This document shows, in pieces, positions 33,251-44,513 of a stretch of DNA of 64,000 bases. A program made the position numbers and the translations under genes. Origin of the DNA: Neoceratodus forsteri (Eukaryota; Chordata; Ceratodontiformes; Ceratodontidae); assembly GCA_016271365.2 (NCBI GenBank), contig CM057458.1:204262501-204326500 (forward strand). The letters are read 5' to 3'. The notes under the pieces are model-generated. The model was not told the origin of the DNA. It saw only the letters and a list, made by a program, of their open reading frames with translations, and searched no databases. The stretch's first letter is position 1; every line of letters begins with the position of its first letter.

Positions 33251-33719
33251 ATTATGCAAAAATTGCAAAGTTATGAATAAAAGTTCAATCCCCCATTGAA
33301 ATACATTAAACCACACTTACCTTAGTTTCTCATATCACAGTCATCAGTTCCAGCAGCAAGACGTGTCTTTGATTGGAGAGTGGGTCTACATCATGGGACA
33401 CATTCAGCTGAGTGAGGGTGTGTGGAGGGTGTATGGGGTTTGTGGATGCTGAATGGGAGGTCAGGATAGGGTGGGAAGGGGTGTTTGGGGTGGTCAGATT
33501 GGTGAGGGACTTTTTCTGTTTAACAGGTTTTAAAAAATCATCAAGTGATGGTTTTCTTCATTTCAGGTGACATTCTGATGCCGGGGATTGTGCAACCTAG
33601 TGTCAGATGTATCGGATTACTTTTTGGAGAATGGGAGTGGGTGACCTAGAAGGGTGGAGATCAAGAGAAGTGGTACCGGGGTGGCACCCGGTCCCATTAT
33701 TGTTTTTCAGTTCTGAAGA
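33251..33719. repeat. Modular family: segment after the hairpin array
   Basis: 33290-33600 matches 25340-25640 in order: 'attgaaatacatta', 'cacttacct', a G-rich 'tgtgtggagggtgtatgggg' tract, and 'ttcttcatttcagg'. 33600-33719 is not matched elsewhere. No gene. Confidence 0.5.
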
Positions 33720-34270
33720 AAATGGTGGCTCTCACAGCAAAATATTTTTATGCTGTGAGAAGCAGATGGTGAGAAACCAAAAGGGTCTTGCAACACAGAA
33801 TCTTTGGGGTCATATCAGAATGCTATCCCAAAAACCCTACTGAACAGGCTCAGAACAGCGAAAAAAAAGTTAAAGCCTTCTAACTGTGGAGCTGTTTAAT
33901 TTTTTTTTTTCATGAAACCTTCCAAAGGCACTACCTTGACACAGCATGCTTCTACCATGAACATTTTGGAAATAATATTCCATCCCTTGTAGGCTGTACC
34001 TGCGAACAAAACCAGAAACCCATGTTATGTACTGTATAGAAAAGAAATTGGAACTCTGCAGGAAAAGGACAAATACGGATCTCAGAAATCATACAAGCTG
34101 CCATTATGAAACTTTCCTCATCTTTACACCTTTCCTAATAGAAACCACATGCAAAAGTCCAGCTAATTTCAACAGATGCTGTGAAAGCTACTAAGGTGCA
34201 AACTTAGGAGCTTATCATAGAACCTATCGTTCAACCCTAATTATACTGGTGCTACTGTGCCACTATTATA
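33720..34270 (+). repeat. Modular family: module c
   Basis: 'atggtggctctcacagcaaa', 'ctactgaacaggctcagaac', 'aaagccttctaactgtgga', 'aaaggcactaccttgacac', 'cttctaccatgaacattt' and 'ttcaaccctaattatactgg' follow the order of module c at 9.3 and 40.8 kb. Confidence 0.6.
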
Positions 34271-35713
34271 TATTCATTGCAAGAAACTGCGTCAATGCAC
34301 AAGTTAGGGATCAACTTAAGCAACAAATGGAGGAATATGTGGCATTAGTATTTCCAGCCCTAACTCTCCACCCCCAAAGCAGCAGAAGGACAACACCACA
34401 CAAGCAACTACAGACAGCCATCATAAGTTAAGACAAACAACATATAACTGCTTTCAGATGACAAAAATGCAGTTGCACTGATGTGCTGCCTTCATAGATT
34501 TGTATTTGTGGCATTCATACTGCAAGACATGCATAGTCCCTCATCACTGTAGATACAAATCCACAATGCTCAAATCATAACACTGCTTTTGTATGCAGAA
34601 GCACAGGTCCCTGCAGCCACAGATACAAATCCAAGATACCCAAATTACAAGAGTTATTTTGCCTGCACAAGAGCAGGCTCCAATGGATGCAGTGCTTCTG
34701 TAGCCTCAGATACTCATGCACACTGTTAGACATACACACACACTTGATGGGCCCACACTTCTGCAAGAACAGGTGGAAGACATACAGACCAACCTCTGGC
34801 TACAGAAGCACAGGCACCACAAAAATCCATGATACCAAAATTGCAACATTACTTCTGTCTACAGAAGCACAGGTCTCTAAGGGGCCTGCGCCTCTGCAGG
34901 CACAGGTGTAAGACATATATACTGACATCTGGCTTCAGAAGGACAGGTCCCTGGGGGCAGGCAGTTATGCAGGTAGACGTACTGTCACAATGTGGGTATA
35001 ATGGTTTCAACAGTGGATGAAGAAATTGTTCAAGGGAGTAGCAGTTTTTCAGTTATGCAGATTCATATATAGAAAAGTATGCATTAGTGGATTATGCTAT
35101 CAAACAAGGTAGCTCGCACAGTGCGCTACAGTATAGCATAGGCAGCCACTATGCAACAAAATAACTTACAGCAAATCACGTCACAAAATACTGCATTAAA
35201 AAAGTAATTGACTGACATGAATCACATTGTTCCCTGCAGCATACTACAGCATTTTTATTTTTGATATATTGCAAATTTCATCCTGGCTGGTGCTGCTGTA
35301 CTTCTGGTTGCAGAGGTGCAGGTGCCACATAGTCTTCTGTGTACTAAAGGGTAGGTTTCCATGGGGCCTGCACTTCTGCAGCCACACATAGTCATGCATG
35401 CAGTATGACATATACACACAGGTGTGGCTACATAAACACAGGCCTCTACAGGGTCTGTGCTTATGCAGCTGCAGATACCAGTCCACAAAGGCAGCACATC
35501 ATTGCCACAGCATTGGCAGCATCTGGAAACAATTATATGTTGTCTGCCTAACCTAATGTTGGCTGTCTGTGCTTGCTTGTGTGGTGTTGTCCATTTGCTG
35601 CTTTGGAGTGGTTGGGGAGTTAGGACTAGAAACCCTAACGGCACATTTTCCTACTTTTGTTGCATTAAGTTGAACCTTAACTGGTGCATTAACAAAGTTT
35701 TTTGCACTGAATT
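34271..35713. repeat. Modular family: 1.44-kb palindrome (a-b...b'-a')
   Basis: The left arm starts 'tattcattgcaagaaactgc' then 'aatgcacaagttaggg'; the right arm ends with the inverse, 'aactggtgcattaacaaag' then 'tttttgcactgaatttc'. Pairing continues for about 290 bp: 'acacaagcaactacagacag' opposite 'ctgtctgtgcttgcttgtgt'. The inside is module b ('agaagcacaggtccc', 'catacacac') in both orientations, around an AT-rich core (35040-35280) with its own tandem features. No coding content. Confidence 0.8.
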
Positions 35714-35994
35714 TCATTTATTTTTAAGATAGTGGAATTATATCCTCATTCAGGGACCTGTGTGGGCAATCTGTCTGTCTGGCCATGTGACTACAGAAGA
35801 AGATGCACAGGACCCTCCATGCCCTGCATGAAGTGAGGAGTTGGTCTGGCTGTAGAATTGCAGGGCCCCTTGAGCACTGCACTTCTAGGAAGCTACAGAT
35901 GCAGATATGTGGGGCCCTTTGGGCCCTGCACCAAGTGAGGAGGCTGTCAGTGAGCAGAAGTGCAGGACCCTACAGGTTCTGTACTTCCACACCA
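35714..35994. repeat. Modular family: linker plus b-like repeats
   Basis: 'agatagtggaattatatcct' followed by module-b-like units 'gatgcacaggaccctccatg', 'gcagggcccc' and 'tgcaggaccctacagg'. Confidence 0.55.
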
Positions 35995-36555
35995 AGCATT
36001 CTTAGGCAGTCCAATGATTCGGAGGTTCCTTTCTCTTGCCTGATTTTCAATGGTCTCCAGCCTTTGAGGGAGATGTACATTTTCTTTAAGGATTTTGTGG
36101 GTTGTGTCCATCAATTTAAGGATGGAGGTATCATTTCATTGAATTATGGACTCGTAAAGTTCCATTTTGGATTCCAAGGCCGACACTCTTGGGGCAAGGG
36201 TATCAAACTTTTTGTCCAGGTCTTGGACTGATTTTACCTGTTAGTTGAGCGTAGTGAGGATGGTTAAAAGTGAGGCCTCCTCAGATTGACTGTTGGTAGG
36301 CTCTCCGGTACAACCATGCTGTCTAGGCCTTTTTTCTCTGGACCTCTTCAGAGCAAAAAAGTTGCCGGCTGGTGCATCTGCCCTCTTGGATTTGCCCATC
36401 GTGGCACTGCAGGATCCGATTACACTTCTGGGACTAACAAATAATGTTTATATTGCTGTAGATCAAAGTCTTATATATATTTTTTTATTAGTTTCTCCAG
36501 GAGCTCCAGTAAATTGCTGCTTCCTCTTGGCTGCTCAGCAGCGCCCCCCTGTAAA
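35995..36555 (-). pseudogene. L1-type LINE: 5' UTR and start of ORF1
   Basis: The minus-strand frame starting at ATG 36399 reads 'MGKSKRADAPAGNFFALKRS', a basic N-terminus, then a heptad-like coiled-coil segment ('VQDLDKKFDTLAPRVSALES', 'KMELYESI') and 'LETIENQARERNLRIIGLP', the conserved entry to the RRM domain of L1/Tx1 ORF1 (usually 'LE...RR.NLRI.G.PE'). ORF1p of L1 is an RNA-binding chaperone. Two in-frame stops interrupt the coiled coil, and the sequence ends at the RRM start (about 36003). The ~150 bp upstream with 'gggggcgctgctgagcagcc' on the minus strand looks like 5' UTR. The 3' part is absent. Confidence 0.75.
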
Positions 36556-36559
36556 AAGT

Positions 36560-37565
36560 GTTTTTAAATATAAAAAGAGGAAGCAGACTGCAATGTATCA
36601 GAAAGACTGTTCCAAAATTCAGGAGCAGCAACAGAAAAAGCACAGACATCAGCTTTAGATTTACATAACCTTTCAACTAGCATAACACCTTTAACTGATC
36701 TCAAGCTAGGAACCATTGACCTTCACTTTATTAAGTCTAAAAGGGGCTGAAAAACTGAAAAAACACATTTAAATACCAAACAACCCAAAATTACTGAATA
36801 TGTAAATAAGAAGAACGCCAACCATGACAAAAATACAAAATACAATGGTGAGTATGAGTTGGTGCTAATAAAACAAAATGACAAATGTTGTTATATGCAA
36901 CACAAAGACTCTGAGATTTTTTGACTCCCAACTGAAAAAAAAACAAACTTGCAGCATAGACAAAATGTGGCAAAACAGACCCACTGGCAATAATGTTGCA
37001 TGTCTCCAAGGAAAAAAATCAATTTATAAAGTATTCTGATTTTTTTTAATTATTATTTATTGTCCTACAAGTCATTTTAACATGTTCTGGAAAGGACAAC
37101 CCTGAATCCAGTAGCACTCCCAAGTACTTAAATTGAGACACCTGCTCAATTCAATTACCAAAATTATCCCTTAAATGTAAGGGGGGAGAAGCACTGATTA
37201 TTCCATGAGAACCAAAAAGCATAGACTTTGTTATCTTACAGTTGAGATCAAAGAATTATTCAAAATACAGTTATAAACAGAAAGATACTCATATTACAAA
37301 TACTTTGAAACAATATTCACATTTTCAACAGAAAAATAATCAAATCATCAGCATAAAACAGAGATTCACAATATTTAAAATAAGAAGGCAGTAAATTAAC
37401 AAACAAAGTAAACATTAAAGGGCCAATAATTGAGCCTGGGGAACCCCTTTACGTATTGCTAAACAATCAGAAGAAACTGAGCCAGTGCCAACAAACTGAG
37501 ACCTATTAGTTAAATGAAAGAATCATTTCAGCTCATGAAAGAAGAATCAAGAGCCATCGCCAACC
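36560..37565 (-). pseudogene. LINE-O: LINE-K-like RT fragment
   Basis: Minus strand. 'LTNRSQFVGTGS' (37.46-37.52 kb), 'RKGVP', then after a frameshift 'GSIIGPLMFTLFVNLLPSYF' and 'ESLFYADDLIIFL' (about 37.33-37.43 kb). The YADD box is intact. The closest relative in the window is LINE-K ('GSILGPLLFSLFINSLPSD', 'LLYADDLMLF'). Downstream 'FGSHGIISASPPL' and 'YLGVLLDSGLSFP' match the thumb (37.08-37.21 kb). 36560-36780 may hold the C-terminus ('SFSVAAPEFWNSLSDTLQSA'-like). AT-rich, with stops. Confidence 0.65.
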
Positions 37566-38212
37566 CTTCTACCTAGGATTTTAGGGATGCCCCAAAACCA
37601 TAATTTGGGGTAGTTTTGTGTAACACAAACTGCAGAATTGAGCTGAACTGGTCCTGTTTAGTTAGATTTGTGCTTTGTTTTTCTCCAGGGCATCATTTTT
37701 ATTGGTTTTCAATGTTGTTTTTCTTTAAATGAAAGATGAGATAACAGCCATACAAAAGAAGATTTTTTTCTCACAAAAGTGTAATTTCAGCTCACAAAAG
37801 AAGAATCTTCTATCATGAGCCATAAATTCTTATTTCATATTGCACATATAAATGAAAGACCCCACTGAGCATACTCAGAACCAAAATTTCAAATCCTTAT
37901 AACTCGGGAACCGATTAATATTTTTTTCACCAAACCAAATTACAAAAAAGGCCTTTTCTAGTGCAAATCCCTTCTACCATAAAATTTCAGAACAAAATTC
38001 CAAACTGTCTGGGCTGTAGCTGATAGAAAATAAACTGTCAAAACCTCCTATGTTTCCACTTTTTGTACTATTTGGATTTTGGAATGTGGCTGTCAGTCTG
38101 TCATAAAACTTCTCAAATCAAGAGTTCTTGCTTCCCCCGACCACACATGCAACATTTTGTGCAATTCCATTAAAGTGGGGCAGTTATTTTTTTCATATGC
38201 TTTTTATCCTCT
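37566..38212. repeat. Unassigned, then modular family module c
   Basis: 37566-37730 is unassigned. 37735-38150 is module c: 'acccactgagcatactcagaa'-type core, 'aatccttataactcgggaac', 'cgattaatatttttttcacc' and 'cttctaccataaaatttcag'. Confidence 0.55.
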
Positions 38213-38893
38213 GACGCACCTGATATCACCAGAAAAACAAGGGATTTGGGAACAATAGCCTCAGAAGACCTAAAGGTGGATGAGAAGTGTAAAAAGGCAG
38301 TGGGGAGGCCCAGTGGTAAGCTAAGGTGCATAGGAAGGAGTATCACTAGCAGAAGAAGGGAGGTGGGATGCCACTGTACTGGATACTGGTGAGACATCAT
38401 CTGGAATACTGTGTACAATTCTGGAGGCCACATTTCTGGATAAGATGGAGGTGGATCAGAGAAGGACAACTAAGATTGTGCAAAGCTTGCAACAGAAGGC
38501 ATATGAGGAAAGACTAAATCACCTCAATAGACATACTCTGCAGGAATGGACAGAATGGGGGGATATGATTAAAACCTTCAAATATCTGAAGGGCATAAAC
38601 AATGTGCAAGTGGGAGAATTATTAGAGGGGGGTCAAGATAAGGGGGGATGTGAGGGAGTTTTTTTACAGAAAGGGTGATGGATGCATGGAACAGCCTACC
38701 CAAGGAGCAGGTGGGCGGGGAATTCAAAAGCACATGGGACAGGCACAAGGGAACCCTAGCGATGGAAAAGAGAGGCTAAAGCAGATGACCAAGTAGGATC
38801 AGTGGCCATTGATACAGGTCAGGAAAACAGGCAGACTGGATGGGCCCAGTGGTTCTTATCTGCCATTAAATTCTGTGTTTCTATGTATCTGTA
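38213..38893 (+). pseudogene. CR1-E: CR1 ORF2 C-terminal part and tail
   Basis: 'RDLGTIASEDLKVDEKCKKA', 'IGRSITSRRREVG', 'QRRTTKIVQSLQQKAYEERL' with 'NHLNRHTLQEWTEWGDMIKT' and 'FKYLKGINNVQ', then the terminal block, across frameshifts at about 38.37 and 38.43 kb. The tail 'aggcagactggatgggccca' with TCTRTGTT repeats lies at 38828-38893. No catalytic motif remains. Confidence 0.8.
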
Positions 38894-39925
38894 GAAGCAC
38901 AAGCCCTTATGGGGCCAGCCCTTCTGTAGTAGCCACAGCTACTCGTGTAAACTTTAAGACATATACACACATCTGACTTCTGCAGCCACAGGTGTAAAAC
39001 ATACACACTGAGCTCTGGCTGCAGCAGGCCCCACAAAATTCATGATACTCAAATAACAAAACTATCTCTATCTGCAGAAATACAGGCCCCACAAAGGTCT
39101 GTACTTCTACAGCTTCAGGGATAAGACATACACATCAACTTTTGTGTGTGGAACAGTAGGCCCCTGTGGGTCCTGCACTCATGCTACAATATATTGAAAT
39201 CCATGATACCAAAATTGCAGCACTCCTTTTTTCTGCAGAAGCACAGGCCCCTGTGGGGATAGTGCTTGTGCAGCTGCAAGTGTAAGACATACACTCTGAC
39301 TTCTGTCTAGAGAAGCTCAGAATTCTGTGGGAGCTGCACTTATGCTGCTGCATTTAGAAATCCATGATACCCAATTTGCAACACAACTTCTGTTTGCAGA
39401 AGTGTAGACTCCTTTGGGCCAGTGCTTCTGTAGCCACAGATATGCATATATGATGTAACATATACTCACACACTTCTGTCTGCAAAATCATAGGCCACTG
39501 TGGGGCATGTGCTTCTGTAGCTGCAGATACAAATCCACGAAGTTAGCACATCAGTGTTAATGCATTGGTGTCATCTAGAAACAGCTGTATGTTGTTTACC
39601 TTGTCTGAGGATGGCTGTTTGTGGTTGCTTGTGTAGTTTTCTCCTTTTGCTATTTGGGGGTGAGGAAGTAGGGTTGAAAACCATAACACCACATTTCCTT
39701 ACATTTGTGGCATTACCTTGAACCCTAACTGGTGCATTCATGCAGTATTTTGCAATGATTATCCTTCCTTTTTGAGACAGTGGAATAGTATCCTCATTCA
39801 CTCTGACCTGCTTGAACAGATGTAGATGCACAGGGCCCTCCTGGCCATGCACTAAAGGAAGAGTTTGTCTGCATTTAAGAGCAACCAAAGTATTCAATTT
39901 CTTGTGCACACAGAACATTTTAATT
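38894..39925. repeat. Modular family: module b, inverted a and linker
   Basis: 38894-39560 has at least five b units ('gcagaagcacaggccc', 'aaatccatgataccaa', 'taagacatacac'). 39560-39745 is inverted module a ('cttgaaccctaactggtgca'). 39755-39850 is the linker ('agtggaatagtatcctcatt', 'gaacagatgtagatgcac'). Confidence 0.7.
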
Positions 39926-39929
39926 TTGC

Positions 39930-40600
39930 AAGTTTTTTGTGGTGCACCTAAATGTGTTACACAGAAATTATTTTAACCCTACATCATGAACATGGTAGCT
40001 AGAATGTGTTATATCCTACCCAAAAAGGTGGTTTTGTAGTGCGACTGCAAAATCTCCTTTTGACATATATTTAAAATTCCACCATCCTTGTTCATGAGGT
40101 AAGGTATACAGTATTCAAAATGTGGGACTAAAATATTGTCAAATGACCAAGTTATTAGTAAACATATGTAAGACAATAAAATGTGTGACACAAATTAACA
40201 TGTTGAAAATGTATGTGTTGCACTTCAAAATCCCCTCTTTTGACATGTACTTCAAAATTAGCACCATCCTTGTTCATGAGGTAGTCACATAAGCGGTATA
40301 TTCAAAATCTGGGACAAAAAAATTACCAACTTAATGCTAATAATGAGACACTAAAATGTATAACATAAATTAATATGTTACAAATGTATGTGTCACACTT
40401 TAAATCACCTCTCCAACTGTAATTTAAAAATTCCCACCATGCTTGTTCGTGAGGAAGGGTCGTGTAAACAGCATATTCAAAATGTAGGACTAAAATATTG
40501 TAAAATGGCCAAGTTATGAGTAAAAATATGTGAGGTGCTAAATGTGCAATACATTCATTTATGTTTCACAAATGTATGTGTCACACTTATATGTCATATA
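39930..40600. repeat. ~180-bp tandem repeat (3+ units)
   Basis: Units share 'accatccttgttcatgaggt', 'attcaaaatgtgggactaaa', 'aagttat...agtaaacatatg' and 'aaatgtatgtgt', starting near 40080, 40262 and 40436. Content and position resemble the hairpin arrays of 24.8 and 32.5 kb in shorter form. Confidence 0.7.
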
Positions 40601-41276
40601 TGTAAGTTCTTGTCTCTTGATATATAAATCAGTAATTTCAGTAAAATGACAGACAAAGTCACAAAAAGGTATTTGTGGCTCATTCTGGGAAAAACACAAA
40701 ACAGAATCTTGCTTAACAGATCTTGTTTAGCAAGAGTCATGTGTTTGATTTTTCAAATTCTTTGATGTTATTTATTTTCAATTTTTTTAATAAAGTAAAG
40801 AAAAAAGATGGCTGCCATCATTAACAATATTTTTCTCCCAAACTATAAATCACTAATTTTGCTAAAGGTAAATGCTTGCAAATGGAAAATGTATCTTTTA
40901 TATCAGAGTGTAATCCAAATACCCTATTGAGCATGCTTAGAAAAAAACTTTAAATCCTTATCACTAGAACAGATTAATATTTTTTCACAAAACCTTTGAA
41001 AGGCACTACCTTAGCAGAGGCTGCTTCTACCATAAAAGTTATATAAAAAAAATCTGTACCATCTAGGTGTAGGTGAGAAAAAAAAGTCTATTAGGAAAAA
41101 GAACTAATAAAATTCAACATTCTGTATCTTGAAAACATGAACAAGATACCATCATAAAACTTTTCATGTCTAACGACTCTGCCAGCTAGGCACCGTTGTT
41201 TCTTTGAATGCTGCCAAAGTTATTAAGGAGTATAAATTGGGGTTTAACATTAAACGCCTTACTCAACCCTAACTAT
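40601..41276 (+). repeat. Modular family: module c, left arm of a large palindrome
   Basis: 40801-41276 is module c ('aaagatggctgccatcatta', 'ttgagcatgcttagaa', 'ggggtttaacattaaacgcc', 'tcaaccctaactat'). It is inverted relative to 42185-42720, so the 890-bp TIR element between them lies close to the palindrome centre. Confidence 0.65.
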
Positions 41277-42166
41277 GGACCCTATTTACCAATGGGCAGA
41301 GTGGGGTGCTTGGCCACTCCACACCCAATGTGCCCCCTGCATAGAATGAACTAATGGGGGGGCTGCGCCCAATCTCCTTGGTCCATGGAGCATGCCAGAG
41401 ATGGACTGGAGGCATGCCAGCACTACGTGCCATGCACAAAGGTGCATAGTGCTGACCACAGGAGTGCAGAGAGGGCACAGGATACATGAGGAGAACCCTG
41501 CCATAACCCCCATATGTGCCCCATGCACACATTGGGTCTCCACCAAGACAGGACAGATAGCCCACTCACTCATCAGGATCACTGCGGCCATACACCATAT
41601 GGCATCCCGGCACCACCTGCCCCAGCACACATTGGTGCACAGCCCCTACCAGGTGCCCCCCCACTCAATGCACCCCCACACAGGGGCACAAGCCCAAGGA
41701 TGCTGCCCCCCACTTACCCCCTGAATGGCACTGCTGGCCCACCCCCACCACCGGCCCCTCCAGACATATGGTGGGGTACAGTGCTCCACTTGGCAGCACC
41801 AACAGACCCCCACCCATCCCTGTGCACTGCTTCAGTGGCACATTATGGGAGGGCCAGTGGCATTGCCCTCCTCTCACTGCCACAGCCACTGGCTATAGGA
41901 CATCTGTGAAGCATGCTGCCAACTTGCACCCCACCATGTAGGGGATCTACTGAGTAACCCAGTCCAGACATCTGATAAGGTGCCCAGCCAGGTCTGCGAC
42001 CCCACCCCAGCCACCCTGCAGAGTCCTGCATGCCATGGGGTGGGCCCACAGACAGGTGGTGGCCAGTGTTCAATTCCACTGGCAGGCACCTGTCCACAGA
42101 TGCAGACCTACATGGGCAGGATACACACCTCCGGTGTGTAATTCATACCCATTGGTGAATAGGGCC
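41277..42166. mobile_element. 890-bp GC-rich TIR element
   Basis: The left end 'ggaccctatttaccaatggg' and right end, read inversely, 'ggccctattcaccaatgggt' are TIRs of about 20 bp. The GC-rich interior contrasts with AT-rich flanks on both sides. The candidate duplication is CTAACTA / CTTACTA (one mismatch), which would suit a 7-8-bp-duplicating class, but this is weak. Pro/His/Cys-rich open frames on both strands are compositional. No transposase. Confidence 0.7.
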
Positions 42167-42184
42167 ACTTACTAGCACTACCAT

Positions 42185-42720
42185 TCCAGTACTATGAATT
42201 TTAATGTCCACCACTATAGTTAAGGTTGAATAGGCTGTTTAATGTTAAACCCCTAACTTGGAACTTAAATAGCTTCACCATCACTAATTGGATTTGCACA
42301 AAGGTTTGTGAGCACTGTCTCAGGGCCGGGGTTTCTTGACTTACTAAGTTTCGTTTTGGTGGGATGTGCAGATTCCGAGATTTGGATAGCAAAATAAGTG
42401 ACAAATTAGGGAGGTTTTGTTGTTTTTTTGTCATCACCTAGCACCCTGATGGTTTGGAATTTTGCTCTGAAAGTTTCAGAGTGGAAAGGGCTTGAGCCAC
42501 AGTGTTGCCTTTCACTGGTTTAATGAAAATATAATCCATTCCATAGTTATAAGGATTTGAAATTTCAGTTCAGAGCATTCTCAGTAGGTCTTTTGGATAG
42601 TTGCTTCATACTAGAAAGAATTTTGCCCATATATAAAAAGATTCTGTTTCATATGGGGGCATTTATGTTTTCTGTGAGAAAAAAAATTATGTTTTCGAAT
42701 GGCACCCATCTTGTTTCCAT
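42185..42720 (-). repeat. Modular family: inverted module c
   Basis: On the minus strand: 'tttcaaatccttataactat', 'gaaaggcaacactgtgg', 'gtttaacattaaacagcc' and 'ttcaaccttaactatagtgg' follow the module-c order. Identity with the left arm looks moderate. Confidence 0.6.
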
Positions 42721-43629
42721 TTAAAAAAAAATTAAAAGCCATAATATTATATCCGGCAGAGACACCAACACATGTATCTTGGTAATCAGGACCCCCTTAG
42801 GTGGACTCTGCAGTTAGTTTTTGGAAGAATCACTCAGAAATGGTTTTTTAATACATTTTAAAATATTTTTCATGACTAAAATTTCTTTTTTCATATTGTC
42901 ATACAAAAAAGAATTGGGACATACAAAAAATATTCCCTTCATGCGAAAAAAGAATTTGGACTGTTTTTCTTAGATTATTTTTTCGTATGAAGGAATCTTT
43001 TTTCATTTGAATGACACAACCCCATGAAAAAAGATCCCTCATATGATAAAAGAATCTAGACTTAGGTTTTTTTTTTCCCCATATTTCAGCTTTAACAAGT
43101 CATAACTCTATCAATATACGCAGTTATGGGGCAATCTATACAACAAAATAAAGGTCCTAATATGTACTAAAATGTTAACACATAACTCCCCACCCCAAAA
43201 AGTTAGATGTCATATAAAATAAAACTAAAAATTTAAAACTTACAATTCCCAGAAGATAACATTGCAAATTTAATAAGCTGTAGCTCTCTCCATTTTTGGA
43301 GTTAGTGAACAATGTATATTTCAATAGAAAGGTCTTAATGACTAGTACAACACTAAGCCACTAAAGTAAGGACAGAAAATGGTCCATCACTATAAAAAAC
43401 AAAATTACAAGGAAGCAGATATACTTCTTTTCTGAAGGAACAGTGTGCTTCTACACCCACATACACATGTGGATAAATGGAGGCATGGAAGTGCTGATAA
43501 CAGAGGGCCCTGCACTTCCATAATCACATGGATGTGTTTATGCAGGTCCCTGCATTAAGGATGATATAATTCTACTGTCTCAAAAAGTAAGGAAATTCAT
43601 TGCATTTTTTTTAAATAAACCAGTTAGGA
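42721..43629. repeat. AT-rich part of the modular family
   Basis: 42880-43060 holds several short repeats of 'catatgaaaaaagaat' in both orientations. 43430-43560 has b-like units, and 43563-43629 is an inverted linker followed by 'accagttaggat', the start of module a, cut by the MITE at 43634. Confidence 0.5.
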
Positions 43630-44236
43630 TTAAAGAGCAGGTACCTACTGTTAAGCACCCAGCTCCCCTCAAACATATATAATAGCAGATCTGCTCTACT
43701 ATTGAGGGGGCATTAAAAATTATATGCGCTTCCCTCAGGTTAAACAGTTATAGCACTTCAAATTCGCACCCTCATAAAAACAAAGCCTTGTTTGACATGC
43801 CTCTTTTTGTGATGTCAGAAAATGAATACTGAGTAGCATGTCAGTAACCAGTATATATGCGACATGACTATGGCATTTAGTACTATTTAGAGGTGCCATG
43901 TAGAAAAATCAAAGCAGTTGCTGGAGTAATAGTCCCAGTTTACTGGAGTGGTCACTTTCATTGTTCCAAGTGGCAACTCTAAATAGTACTAAACGTCATT
44001 GACAAATGGCACCAATATAGATGTATGGAGCATACACAAGCAGCCTTCATTTTCTGACATCACAAAAGGGGACGTGTCAGACATGGCTGTTTTAAGGGGT
44101 GCAAATTTGGGGTGCTATAACTTTTTACCCGTAGGGAAGCGTGTATAATTTTTATACCCCTCAACAGTGGAGCAGGTCCGCTATTATGTACATTTGAGGG
44201 GGGCTGGGTGCCTGACAGTAGGTACATGCTCTTTAA
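43630..44236. mobile_element. Palindromic TTAA-flanked MITE (599 bp)
   Basis: The element 43634-44232 is flanked by TTAA at 43630-43633 and 44233-44236. The ends AGAGCAGGTACCTACTGT and, inverted, AGAGCATGTACCTACTGT form TIRs that extend into arms of about 200 bp (43634-43834 and 44038-44232). An inner pair (43872-43903 / 43971-44003, 'ttagtactatttagag') folds as well. No coding frame. Joining the flanks restores an uninterrupted module a, which supports insertion. TTAA duplication is the rule for piggyBac and Kolobok; the ends do not start CCC, so a Kolobok/T2-like origin is my inference. Confidence 0.85.
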
Positions 44237-44420
44237 ACCAACAAACATTTGGAAATGTGATGCTATGGTTTCCAACCCTAATACCCCACCACCACCCTGC
44301 AAGCAGCAAAAAGAAAAAAAATTACAGTTTTGGCTGTCCCAAGTCTTGGCAAATCAGGCCTGGGGTCTTCCTTGGGGTTATCAATCCTAATGCTTACCTT
44401 GTTCTCATATAGTCTGTACA
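44237..44420 (+). repeat. Modular family: module a (right piece)
   Basis: 'tggaaatgtgatgctatggt', 'aagcagcaaaaagaaaaaaa', 'caagtcttggcaaatcagg' and 'cttccttggggttatcaatc' match the left arm at 30.46-30.61 kb. Confidence 0.7.
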
Positions 44421-44513
44421 CATGGGCACGGGGTAATAATGTCATAGATGAAACTGTGCACATCAAGACCACGCAGCACGATACAGCATCTGGCAATGCC
44501 TGGCTGTTTTTCT

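Noticed and set aside
25560..33570. Splice-acceptor-like 'tttcttcatttcagg' shared by two repeat copies
   Set aside because: No exon-like coding sequence follows in either copy; the similarity is explained by shared repeat ancestry.
8280..39560. CRISPR-like look of short spaced repeats in module b
   Set aside because: Units and spacers are both repetitive and degenerate, and the context is eukaryotic transposon DNA.
41269..42097. Several Pro/His/Cys-rich open frames on both strands
   Set aside because: They overlap on both strands in a GC-rich TIR element and have no domain signature; open by composition.
41270..42173. Clear target-site duplication for the 890-bp TIR element
   Set aside because: The best candidate (CTAACTA/CTTACTA) has a mismatch and its position is ambiguous, so the superfamily is left open.
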